Shown here piece by piece: positions 8,161 through 14,801 of a stretch of 14,801 nucleotides of DNA; the stretch's first letter is position 1, and each line of letters starts with the position of its first letter. The translations under genes and the position numbers were made by a program. The notes under the pieces were generated by a model, which did no database searches, was not told where the DNA came from, and saw only the letters and a program-made list of their open reading frames with translations. The DNA comes from an uncultured Novosphingobium sp. GTDB lineage: Bacteria; Pseudomonadota; Alphaproteobacteria; Sphingomonadales; Sphingomonadaceae. The DNA lies in contig CALMBN010000155.1 in NCBI GenBank assembly GCA_937860195.1, positions 1 to 14,801 of the forward strand. The letters run 5' to 3'.

Positions 8161-8666
8161 CGGCGGATTTCGGCGCGATCGCCACTGTCGAAAAAACGCT
8201 CCTCGGCCAGCAATTCTTCACTTCCGCGGATAGCCCGGGCGAAGACCACCGTGCCGACCGGCTTTTGCGGACCGCCACCATCCGGACCGGCAATGCCGCT
8301 AACCGAAACTGCAACATCGGCATTACTGTGGAGCAATGCACCTTGTGCCATCGCCCATGCGCAAGCTATCGAAACTGCACCAAATGTTTCGATTATTGCG
8401 CTGGAAACGCCCAATAATTCCTGTTTTGACTCATTCGAATAGGTCACAAACCCGCGATCCAGAACGGCAGACGAACCCGCCACTTCGGTCAAAGCGGCAG
8501 CAACCAGTCCGCCGGTGCAGCTTTCCGCCAACGCAACAGTCCGTCCGGCCTCGCGGTTGGCGGCAATCACTTCGGCAGCCAGATCGGCCAGATCGTCGGG
8601 AAGGATGCTCACGGGGCTCAGCCTTTTTACGCGCGAATCACGGGCCTGCGCCTTGGTCTTGTTCAT
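8121..8666 (-). CDS. pncC: Nicotinamide-nucleotide amidase, stand-alone CinA C-terminal domain
   Basis: PncC deamidates nicotinamide mononucleotide to nicotinate mononucleotide, recycling a by-product of NAD-dependent DNA ligase. This 181-residue form has the CinA C-terminal signatures: AESCTGG at 47-53, FVTYSNESK at 73-81, SGIAGPDGG at 123-131, KPVGTV at 135-140 and GDRAEIRRQA at 162-171. The N-terminal MoaB-like domain of long CinA proteins is absent, as in E. coli PncC (165 residues). One departure: the usual SEE/SEP after GAV is SIA here, so a commonly conserved glutamate is I100. The ATG at 8666, 23 bases after the ispDF stop, gives an N-terminal extension. A GTG at 8612, with AAGG about ten bases upstream, gives 163 residues and fits family length better, so the start is open. 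Likely cotranscribed with ispDF. Confidence 0.88.
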   Translation of the reverse strand: MNKTKAQARDSRVKRLSPVSILPDDLADLAAEVIAANREAGRTVALAESCTGGLVAAALTEVAGSSAVLDRGFVTYSNESKQELLGVSSAIIETFGAVSIACAWAMAQGALLHSNADVAVSVSGIAGPDGGGPQKPVGTVVFARAIRGSEELLAEERFFDSGDRAEIRRQATLVALELLLP

Positions 8667-8689
8667 CCGGAAAATCCAGCAGACATTGT

Positions 8690-9835
8690 TCAGTCGCAGA
8701 GCAAGGTTACAGCAGCCTGTGCAGCAATCCCTTCGCCGCGGCCCGTAAAGCCGAGCTGTTCGGTAGTGGTCGCCTTGACGCTTACAGCATCGATTCCGGT
8801 GCCAAGCAGCTCCGCCAGCCGCAACCGCATGGATTCGCGATGCGGGCCGATCTTTGGCGCTTCGCAAATCACGGTAAGATCGACATTGCCGATCCGGTAG
8901 CCGGCTTTTACGGCGAGTGAAACGGCGTGAGTGAGGAAGCGATCAGAACTCGCCCCCTTCCACTTCGGGTCGCTTGGCGGGAAATGGCTGCCAATATCGC
9001 CAGCGCCGATCGCGCCAAGGATTGCGTCGACCAGCGCGTGGATTGCCACATCGGCATCGCTGTGTCCGACAAGGCCCTTGTCGTGATCGATCCTGACTCC
9101 GCAGAGCCATAGCTCTTCGCCAGCGGCAAGGCGGTGGACATCATAGCCCGTGCCAATCCGGATCGCAGGTCCGGCAGCACCGAAATCACTGGCGAAAGTC
9201 AACTTGTGCAAGGCTTCATCTCCTTCGACCAGCGCAACTTCAAGGCCCGCCGCGCGGGCGACTTGGGCATCGTCTCCGGCTTCGCTCGCCCCGCTCCAGG
9301 CACAATGTGCTGCCAGAATATCGGGATAGCGGAAGGCCTGCGGGGTCTGCACCCGCCTGAGGTCTTCGCGTCTGGCCGGTGCGCCCATCAGATCGCCGTC
9401 TGCAACCGCCAGACTGTCAACCACCGCAAGCACCGGGATCGCTCCCGGCAAAGTCGCCAGAGCCTCGAGCAATCGTTCGATCACTGACTGCGGCAAGCGG
9501 GGGCGGGCGGCATCGTGGATCAACACGAACAGGGGCGCAGCGCATTTCAAAGCTTCAAGCGCGAGACGGACCGAGCTTTGCCGCGTTGCTCCCCCCGTTA
9601 TCAGCCTGATCCCCGGCAGCCCCGCGAGTGCGGCATTGGCTGCCTCGTCTGCGCCTTCAGGGATCGCTATGACAACAGGGTCAGCCCCGGCCGCGACGAG
9701 CGCTTCAGCCGAGTGCCGCACCACCGGTTTGCCGCGCCACATCGCGAACTGCTTGGGCACGGCCTGACCCGCGCGGAGGCCTTGGCCAGCAGCGACAATT
9801 ATAGCGGCAAAGCGATGAGGCGGTCTATCGGCCAT
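8690..9835 (-). CDS. ispDF: Bifunctional IspD/IspF isoprenoid-precursor enzyme
   Basis: A 381-residue fusion of two enzymes of the methylerythritol phosphate pathway, which supplies isopentenyl units for quinones, carotenoids and bactoprenol. The IspD half (about 1-222) converts methylerythritol 4-phosphate to its CDP derivative. It shows AAGQGLRAG with PKQF at 15-30 (R21, K28), HDAARP at 107-112 and an HKLT motif near 210-213. The IspF half (about 225-381) makes the cyclic diphosphate. It shows GTGYDVHRL with metal ligands D232 and H234, [10 protein letters not shown] with H258 and ligand H266, then [11 protein letters not shown]. Such fusions are known from several alphaproteobacteria and from epsilonproteobacteria. 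Start ATG at 9835 is consistent with the usual IspD N-terminus. Divergent from dusB across 73 bases; pncC follows. Confidence 0.96.
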   Translation of the reverse strand: MADRPPHRFAAIIVAAGQGLRAGQAVPKQFAMWRGKPVVRHSAEALVAAGADPVVIAIPEGADEAANAALAGLPGIRLITGGATRQSSVRLALEALKCAAPLFVLIHDAARPRLPQSVIERLLEALATLPGAIPVLAVVDSLAVADGDLMGAPARREDLRRVQTPQAFRYPDILAAHCAWSGASEAGDDAQVARAAGLEVALVEGDEALHKLTFASDFGAAGPAIRIGTGYDVHRLAAGEELWLCGVRIDHDKGLVGHSDADVAIHALVDAILGAIGAGDIGSHFPPSDPKWKGASSDRFLTHAVSLAVKAGYRIGNVDLTVICEAPKIGPHRESMRLRLAELLGTGIDAVSVKATTTEQLGFTGRGEGIAAQAAVTLLCD

Positions 9836-9882
9836 AGGATGCCGGTATAGGCTTGCCGTGCGGGGAGCAATTCCCTATGTGC

Positions 9883-9899
9883 TGCCTAAATTTTAGGCA
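9883..9899. promoter_or_regulatory. Perfect 17-bp palindrome, candidate operator upstream of dusB-ntrBC
   Basis: TGCCTAAA-T-TTTAGGCA: two perfect 8-base arms around one base, ending nine bases before the dusB ATG, inside the 73-base divergent gap with ispDF. A weak sigma-70-like pair, TTGCCG (9853-9858) and TATGTG (9876-9881), lies 17 bases apart just upstream. If it is used, transcription would start inside the palindrome, a usual place for a repressor site. It does not resemble the NtrC site (TGCACC-N5-GGTGCA). It could instead act as an RNA hairpin near the ribosome site. The symmetry is certain; the role is inference. Confidence 0.45.
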
Positions 9900-9908
9900 T
9901 ATTGAACA

Positions 9909-10925
9909 ATGAATCCGCTTCCCGTCCCACCCCGACTCGACCCGATCATGATTGGGCCTGTCAGCATCGACTGCCCGGTGATCCTCGCCCCGATGACCGG
10001 AGTGACCGATTTGCCGTTCCGCAAGATGGTCCGGCGGTTCGGTTCGGGCCTCAACGTCACCGAAATGATCGCAAGCCCGGCCGCAATCCGCGAATCGCGG
10101 GTTTCGATCCAGAAGGCATTGTGGGATGCGATCGAAGAGCCGGTCTCGATGCAGTTGGTCGGCTGCGATCCGGAACAGATGGGCGAAGCGGCAAAGCTGG
10201 TTGAAGATCGCGGCGCGGCGATTGTTGACATCAACATGGGCTGCCCGGTCCGCAAGGTCGTGAGTGGTTATGCCGGATCGGCCCTTATGCGAGAAATTCC
10301 GCTGGCGACCAGATTGATTGCAGCAACGATCAAGGCAGTCAAAGTTCCGGTCACTGTCAAGATGCGGATGGGCTGGTGCCATGACAGCCTCAACGCCCCT
10401 GAACTGGCGCGGATCGCTGAAGATCTGGGGGTCAAGATGATCACCGTCCATGGCCGGACCCGCAATCAGCTTTACACAGGCCAAGCCGATTGGGGCTTTG
10501 TGCGCAAGGTCAAAGAGGCTGTTTCGATCCCGGTCATCGTCAATGGCGACATCTGCCAGATTGCCGACGTTGCGGTGGCGCTGGAGCAATCAGGGGCTGA
10601 CGGGGTGATGATCGGACGCGGAGCCTATGGGCGACCGTGGCTGCTGGCGCAAGTGATGCACTGGTTGAAGACCGGGCAACAACTGGCTGATCCTGGATTG
10701 GACGATCAGCTTGGCGTGATCCTGGAGCACTATCAGGGCATGCTTGACCATTACGGTCCCGAATCCGGAGTAAAAATGGCCCGCAAACACCTCGGCTGGT
10801 ATACCAAGGGTTTGCATGGCTCTGCGGCGTTCCGCAACATGGTCAACTTCGTCGATGATGCTGACGAGGTGACGCGCCATTTGCGTGAATTTTATGACCC
10901 GTTCCTGAGCAGGGCCGCTGCCTGA
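9909..10925 (+). CDS. dusB: tRNA-dihydrouridine synthase (DusB/NifR3 type)
   Basis: An FMN enzyme that reduces uridines in the tRNA D-arm with NADPH. The 338-residue protein opens its TIM barrel with [15 protein letters not shown] (24-38). The catalytic acid is C112 in [10 protein letters not shown], and the FMN/substrate contacts include K151 (VKMRMGW), H181 (HGRTR) and the NGD segment at 212-214. [10 protein letters not shown] further on completes the signature. In alphaproteobacteria this gene, historically nifR3, heads the ntrBC operon, exactly as here. The stop shares one base with the ntrB ATG. The ATG at 9909 lacks a recognisable Shine-Dalgarno sequence and sits just after the palindrome. 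Met14 at 9948 is the alternative start. Confidence 0.95.
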   Translation: MNPLPVPPRLDPIMIGPVSIDCPVILAPMTGVTDLPFRKMVRRFGSGLNVTEMIASPAAIRESRVSIQKALWDAIEEPVSMQLVGCDPEQMGEAAKLVEDRGAAIVDINMGCPVRKVVSGYAGSALMREIPLATRLIAATIKAVKVPVTVKMRMGWCHDSLNAPELARIAEDLGVKMITVHGRTRNQLYTGQADWGFVRKVKEAVSIPVIVNGDICQIADVAVALEQSGADGVMIGRGAYGRPWLLAQVMHWLKTGQQLADPGLDDQLGVILEHYQGMLDHYGPESGVKMARKHLGWYTKGLHGSAAFRNMVNFVDDADEVTRHLREFYDPFLSRAAA

Positions 10926-12010
10926 TGGATGATGCCCAGCGCCAGCTGGCCAGTTTGCCGCTGGCAGTGGTGCTGCTTGCCCCCGGGCAAAAGCTGGCAG
11001 CGGCTAACCCGGCAGCAGAGCAACTGCTGGGGCAAAGCTTTCGCCGCCTGGAAGGCCGGATGCTGGGTGACCTGCTTCACTTCGACGAATCCCGGATTGC
11101 CGAGCGGCTGGCAGAAAGTGATGCGCAGCTCTCGGCCCGGGCCACCCAGGTCACAGTCCCCGGCTTGCCGCCGCGCCAGGTCGATCTGACACTGGCCCCG
11201 GTAATCGACCAGCCGGGCTGGCAACTGCTGACCTTGATCGACATCGGCAGTGCAGAGGCAATGCGCGATGCGCCGGCAGCGGGGGCGGGCGGGGTGCTGC
11301 GCGCGCCTGAAATCCTCGCCCATGAGATCAAGAACCCGCTGGCGGGGATCCGGGGGGCGGCGCAATTGCTGGGCCGGAAGCTCGTTGGCAAAGATCTCGC
11401 GCTGACCAATCTGATCGCTGACGAGGTCGACCGGATCGCCAAACTGATCGACCAGATGCAGACTCTTTCCAGCCGAACCGCTGCCGAACTCGCCCCGTGC
11501 AACCTCCACGAAGCTGTGCGCCGCGCCCGTGCGGTGATCGAGGCGAGCGGCAAAGCCCTGACGATTATCGAGGAGTTCGACCCTTCGCTGCCGCCGGTGC
11601 TCGGCAATGGTGATGCGCTGGTCCAGGTTCTGATCAACCTGCTTGCCAATGCGGTTGATGCAAGCGCCGGACAAGACGAGCCACGTGTCGTTGTCAGGAC
11701 CCGCTTCGCCAGCGGCCTGCAGTTGCATACCGGGGCTGACGGCAAGGCACTGCGGCTACCGATCGAACTCAGGATCAGCGACAATGGGCCAGGGATTGAC
11801 CAAGCGCTGCGAGAGCATGTGTTCGAGCCATTCGTGACCTCCAAGAAAAACGGGCAAGGGCTCGGTCTCGCCCTGGTGCGCCGTTTGCTTCGCGACATGA
11901 GCGCACGGATTAATCATGACCGTGATGAGGCGGGCGGCTTCACCCATTTTCGCGTCCATCTGGCCATTGCCAAGGAACGCCACCGGGACCTTCGAGAGGA
12001 AGTGGCATGA
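10925..12010 (+). CDS. ntrB: Nitrogen regulation sensor histidine kinase NtrB
   Basis: A 361-residue cytoplasmic kinase with no transmembrane helix. It has an N-terminal PAS-like domain (about 1-115), an Ala/Gly-rich linker (116-125), the dimerisation/phosphoacceptor helix with H133 in LAHEIKNPLAGIRGAAQLL, and the ATPase domain with the N box INLLANAVDAS (N242), G1 DNGPGI (286-291) and GQGLGLALV (310-318). The HEIKNPLxGIRGAAQLL form of the H box is characteristic of NtrB. NtrB phosphorylates NtrC when nitrogen is short and, with PII protein, dephosphorylates it when nitrogen is ample. No glnA or glnB is present here, so the PII link comes from family knowledge. Its start overlaps the dusB stop by one base and its stop overlaps the ntrC start by four (ATGA). 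Confidence 0.95.
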   Translation: MDDAQRQLASLPLAVVLLAPGQKLAAANPAAEQLLGQSFRRLEGRMLGDLLHFDESRIAERLAESDAQLSARATQVTVPGLPPRQVDLTLAPVIDQPGWQLLTLIDIGSAEAMRDAPAAGAGGVLRAPEILAHEIKNPLAGIRGAAQLLGRKLVGKDLALTNLIADEVDRIAKLIDQMQTLSSRTAAELAPCNLHEAVRRARAVIEASGKALTIIEEFDPSLPPVLGNGDALVQVLINLLANAVDASAGQDEPRVVVRTRFASGLQLHTGADGKALRLPIELRISDNGPGIDQALREHVFEPFVTSKKNGQGLGLALVRRLLRDMSARINHDRDEAGGFTHFRVHLAIAKERHRDLREEVA

Positions 12011-13404
12011 GCGTTTTGCTGGTCGAAGACGATGCATCGATTGCGCTGGTTATTACTGCGGCGTTGGAGGCCGAAGGCTTTGCCGTAACGTGCTGTGATT
12101 CCATTTCGGAGCGCAACAGATTGCTGAGCAGCTTTGGCTATCAAGCGATGGTCACTGACGTGATGCTGACCGATGGCGACGGGATCGAGACTATCGGGCA
12201 AGTCCGCGAAGCCGCTCCTGATATGCCGATCATAATCCTTTCGGCTCAAAATACGCTCGATACTGCCGTTCGGGCCAGCGATACCGGGGCTTTCGAGTAT
12301 TTCCCCAAGCCATTCGATATCGACGAACTGGCCCGCACGGTCCGCCAGGCAGTCGGCAATGCCTCGGCCAACGGGGCAAGGGACGATGCCGAACCAGAGG
12401 CCGGGCTGCCTCTGGTCGGGCGATCAGCCGCGATGCAGACAGTTTACCGCATGATTGCCCGCGTGCTGCGCAATGATCTGACCGTGTTGGTGCTCGGCGA
12501 AAGCGGCACCGGCAAGGAACTGGTTGCTGAAGCAATTCACCAGCTTGGCCACCGCAAGGCAGGTCCGTTTGTTGCGGTAAACACGGCCGCGATCCCGGCA
12601 GAACTGATCGAAAGCGAACTGTTCGGCCACGAAAAAGGTGCGTTCACCGGCGCCGTGGCGCGTCATGCCGGGAAGTTTGAGCAAGCCAGTGGTGGCACTC
12701 TGTTTCTCGATGAAATTGGGGATATGCCGCTCGATGCTCAAACCCGGCTGCTGCGTGCGCTGCAATCGGGGACGATCCGGCGGGTTGGTGGACGCGAGGA
12801 AATCGCCGTCGATGTCCGGATCGTTGCCGCAACCAATAAAGAGCTCGAGCCAATGATCGCCGCCGGATCGTTTCGGGAAGACCTGTTTTATCGGATCAAC
12901 GTCGTGCCGATCCTGCTACCCCCGTTGCGCGAACGGGCGGATGATATCCCGGCTTTGGCACGACATTTCCTGCAACTTGCCGCAATTGAGGGGCTACCGC
13001 GCCATTCGCTGAGCTCAGAGGCGGCAGCGCTGCTCGCAAACCAGCCCTGGCGCGGCAATGTGCGCGAGCTTCGCAATTTCATCTTCCGGCTGGCCTTGCT
13101 GGTGCGCGAAAACCGGATCGAAGGCGAAGCGCTTCAGGCCTTGCTGGTCCAATCCAGGCGAACCGGCCCTGATGTTGAATTATTCGAACAGGCAGTTGCG
13201 CAATGGCTCACAACAAGCGCCCCCGTTCCCGGCCAAATCTATGATGCGGCCTTGGCGGCGTTCGAGCGACCGCTGTTCATTGAAACTTTGCGTGAAACGC
13301 AAGGCAATCAACTTCGCGCCGCGCAGAGGCTTGGGATCAATCGCAACACCTTGCGCAAGCGCCTGACCGAGCTGGAAATCGATCCGGCCCAGTTGCCGCG
13401 CTGA
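12007..13404 (+). CDS. ntrC: Nitrogen regulation response regulator NtrC (sigma-54 activator)
   Basis: A 465-residue three-domain regulator. The receiver domain (1-120) has the acidic pocket E7-D8-D9 and phosphoacceptor D51 in VTDVMLTDGDG, with K101 in the FPKPF motif. The AAA+ domain (about 136-375) has Walker A GESGTGKE (164-171), the sigma-54-contacting GAFTGA loop (211-216), Walker B FLDEIGDM (233-240) and an arginine-rich sensor region. The C-terminal Fis-type helix-turn-helix is at about 433-453 (NQLRAAQRLGINRNTLRKRL). All elements needed to activate sigma-54 promoters are intact. Translation is coupled to ntrB by ATGA, with GAGGAA (11996-12001) placed five bases before the ATG. It is told apart from NtrX by following ntrB and by the kinase arrangement. 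Confidence 0.96.
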   Translation: MSVLLVEDDASIALVITAALEAEGFAVTCCDSISERNRLLSSFGYQAMVTDVMLTDGDGIETIGQVREAAPDMPIIILSAQNTLDTAVRASDTGAFEYFPKPFDIDELARTVRQAVGNASANGARDDAEPEAGLPLVGRSAAMQTVYRMIARVLRNDLTVLVLGESGTGKELVAEAIHQLGHRKAGPFVAVNTAAIPAELIESELFGHEKGAFTGAVARHAGKFEQASGGTLFLDEIGDMPLDAQTRLLRALQSGTIRRVGGREEIAVDVRIVAATNKELEPMIAAGSFREDLFYRINVVPILLPPLRERADDIPALARHFLQLAAIEGLPRHSLSSEAAALLANQPWRGNVRELRNFIFRLALLVRENRIEGEALQALLVQSRRTGPDVELFEQAVAQWLTTSAPVPGQIYDAALAAFERPLFIETLRETQGNQLRAAQRLGINRNTLRKRLTELEIDPAQLPR

Positions 13405-13414
13405 TCGGCATCTT

Positions 13415-13437
13415 GTGCAGGGCGAATTGCCTTGCAC
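13415..13437 (+). repeat. Inverted repeat (hairpin) between ntrC and ntrY
   Basis: Nine base pairs, GTGCAGGGC with GCCTTGCAC, one of them a G-T wobble, around a GAATT loop. It starts ten bases after the ntrC stop. No T tract follows, so it is a poor terminator. It may stabilise or process the mRNA or be a protein site. The half-sites GTGC...GCAC run opposite to the NtrC consensus GCAC...GTGC. Confidence 0.5.
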
Positions 13438-13440
13438 TTA

Positions 13441-13458
13441 TGCAACAGCGGTGTTGTA
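13441..13458 (+). repeat. Second small inverted repeat just upstream of ntrY
   Basis: Arms TGCAACA and TGTTGTA (seven pairs, one wobble) around a GCGG loop, three bases after the preceding hairpin and eleven bases before the ntrY ATG. It contains CAACA-N4-TGTTG, which would fit a small dimeric-protein site or an mRNA hairpin that limits access to the ntrY start. No known site is recognised with confidence. Confidence 0.4.
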
Positions 13459-13469
13459 ATCCGGCAACG

Positions 13470-14801
13470 ATGGCGCAATCAGTTTCCCTGATCCATGGCA
13501 AACGCTGGCCGACCTGGTGGCGGCGACTGCAAGTCTGGGCGCGTCGGGCAAACCTGATTCCAATTCTCGAAATCGGCTCGGTCGCAGCTTTTTTGCTGAT
13601 GACTGTGTTTACCTGGTACAAGTTCAGTTCAACCGCTGGCACGGACAAGCTTTTACCGACCGACCTGACCGCAGTGTTGCTCATCGGAACCCTGGTTCCT
13701 GCGATGGCTATCCTGATTCTGCTTGGGCGACGGCTTGCCCTCAAGCGAGCCGCAGAGCGGGTCGAGGGTGGCAGTGGCAAGCTCCATGTCAGGCTGGTGT
13801 TCCAGTTTTCGCTGATTTCGGCAGCATCGACCCTATTGGTCGTGATCTTCGCCTCTTTCCTGTTCCAGACCGGTGTCGATTTTTGGTTTTCGGGCAAATC
13901 ACGGGGGGTGATTGAAAACTCAAATCAGCTCGTAATTGGCTATCGTGAGCAGCTGAAGCGCGATCTGGAACTCGAATCGCTCGCGATGGCTGCCGATATG
14001 GGCGATTTTTTGAGCCAGGAATCGATCAGCGATTCCGCCTTCACCGAATATTACGCGTATCAGGTTCATCAACGAAAGATCGATGAATCGACGATCCTGC
14101 AGAAAGGGACCGATGGCGAACTTCGCCGGGCCGCATTCGCGCGCGGTCCCGAACCGCTATCAAAGGAAGTCGCTGCAACGGTTCTTCGGCAGCTTGATGC
14201 GGGCGCACGCGCTGTTGCCAGTTCCGAAGGGGATTCAATTCAGGCGGTGGTGCCAATCGATCGGCGGGCCGGGATCTATCTCTACAACGTCAAAAAGTCT
14301 GAACTCCTCTCAGCCGGCTACACCCAGAACATACTTCGATCCTACAACGAGCTGACCGAACGTGCACGGATCCAGCAGCTGCGCTTCAACGTATTGCTGT
14401 TCATTGCCAGTTTGGCGCTGGTTGGGCTTTCAGTCTGGATTGCATTGCGATTTGCTGATCGCCAGGTTGAGCCGCTCTATCGCCTGGTCGATGCCGCTCG
14501 AGAGGTTGGCGCCGGGAATTTTGCGATGCGGATCGATGGCCGAACCGGAACTGACGAAATCGGTCTGCTCAACCGCGCTTTCAACCGGATGACCCAGCAA
14601 TTGGACCGCCAGACGCAAGCCTTGGTCGGGGCGAACCAGCAGCTTGATGAACGTCGCACTTTCATTGAAGCAGTGCTTGAATCGGTAACTGCCGGGATCA
14701 TTTCAACCGATGGGCGGGGGCGGATCCGGTTGATCAATGGCTCGGCCCAGAAACTGCTGCTGGATCGCGATGCCAAATCGCCGATCAATCGGAAACTTGC
14801 C
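13470..14801 (+). CDS. ntrY: NtrY-type membrane sensor histidine kinase, 5' part only
   Basis: Open from the ATG at 13470 to the window end, 444 codons, truncated only by the window edge. Layout: TM1 about 29-50, TM2 66-86, TM3 110-132, an extracytoplasmic sensor region 133-304, TM4 305-327, a HAMP domain about 328-381 (with EPLYRLVDAA and TDEIGLLNRAFNRM), a short coiled segment and the start of a PAS domain (RRTFIEAVLESVTAGIISTD, from about 395). This is the NtrY arrangement, and the place after ntrC matches alphaproteobacterial gene order, where ntrX would follow. NtrYX responds to nitrogen and, in several genera, to oxygen or envelope signals. The kinase domain lies outside the window. An in-frame ATG at 13440 would add ten residues. 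Neither start has a good Shine-Dalgarno sequence, and 13470 is preferred because it clears the hairpins. Confidence 0.92.
   Translation, partial: MAQSVSLIHGKRWPTWWRRLQVWARRANLIPILEIGSVAAFLLMTVFTWYKFSSTAGTDKLLPTDLTAVLLIGTLVPAMAILILLGRRLALKRAAERVEGGSGKLHVRLVFQFSLISAASTLLVVIFASFLFQTGVDFWFSGKSRGVIENSNQLVIGYREQLKRDLELESLAMAADMGDFLSQESISDSAFTEYYAYQVHQRKIDESTILQKGTDGELRRAAFARGPEPLSKEVAATVLRQLDAGARAVASSEGDSIQAVVPIDRRAGIYLYNVKKSELLSAGYTQNILRSYNELTERARIQQLRFNVLLFIASLALVGLSVWIALRFADRQVEPLYRLVDAAREVGAGNFAMRIDGRTGTDEIGLLNRAFNRMTQQLDRQTQALVGANQQLDERRTFIEAVLESVTAGIISTDGRGRIRLINGSAQKLLLDRDAKSPINRKLA

Noticed and set aside
8667..8867. Upstream extension of pncC to an ATG at 8867
   Set aside because: It would run 178 bases into the ispDF coding region, and the added residues do not resemble the CinA N-terminal domain.
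9825..10589. Minus-strand frame of 254 codons opposite dusB
   Set aside because: It overlaps the secure dusB gene and the ispDF start, with no family signal.
10892..11728. Minus-strand frame of 278 codons opposite ntrB
   Set aside because: Its translation is glutamine- and arginine-rich noise antisense to the kinase motifs of ntrB.
13415..13437. Reading the first ntrC-ntrY hairpin as an NtrC-binding site
   Set aside because: The half-sites are GTGC...GCAC, the reverse order of the NtrC consensus GCAC...GTGC, and no sigma-54 -24/-12 promoter is visible beside it.
13337..13897. Minus-strand frame of 186 codons opposite the ntrC end and ntrY start
   Set aside because: The plus-strand frame here encodes the NtrY membrane segments; the minus-strand product looks random.

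Overview
The window reads as ordinary chromosomal DNA from a GC-rich alphaproteobacterium, most likely a member of the Sphingomonadales. The support is a dusB-ntrB-ntrC-ntrY cluster, a fused ispDF gene, a GyrA with the insertion in its C-terminal domain that is usual in alphaproteobacteria, and lipA followed by a COQ10-type gene. The assignment comes from protein character and gene order, not from a database search. I see no mobile element, CRISPR array, tRNA or rRNA, and no abrupt change in base composition.

Layout. Positions 88-738 (+) encode a YhhN-family membrane protein. It converges, with a 26-base overlap, on a minus-strand pair: gyrA (1558-4293) followed by a TauD/TfdA-type dioxygenase (713-1558), joined by a TGATG stop/start. 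Divergent from gyrA is a secreted TPR-like protein (4595-5992, +). A strong hairpin at 6013-6044 separates it from a convergent beta-carbonic anhydrase (6045-6698, -). Divergent from that is lipA (6764-7702, +), coupled by TGATG to a COQ10/RatA START-domain gene (7702-8160, +). This pair converges, with a 40-base overlap, on the minus-strand ispDF (8690-9835) and pncC (8121-8666). Divergent from ispDF is the nitrogen-regulation operon on the plus strand: dusB (9909-10925), ntrB (10925-12010), ntrC (12007-13404) and the 5' part of ntrY (13470 to the window end).

How the genes fit together. Most are housekeeping: DNA supercoiling (gyrA), lipoate synthesis (lipA), ubiquinone handling (coq10), isoprenoid precursors (ispDF), NAD-cycle repair (pncC), CO2/bicarbonate balance (carbonic anhydrase) and tRNA modification (dusB). 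NtrBC and NtrY (with NtrX expected just outside the window) form two-component systems for nitrogen and probably redox or cell-envelope signals. Two successive joints in the operon use overlapping stop/start codons (dusB/ntrB and ntrB/ntrC). The ntrC/ntrY joint instead has a 65-base gap with two hairpins.

No clearly new system is visible. The points most worth a second look are non-standard residues at both classical quinolone-resistance positions of GyrA, a perfect 17-base palindrome just upstream of dusB, the hairpins between ntrC and ntrY, and the coupling of a dioxygenase of unknown substrate to gyrA.
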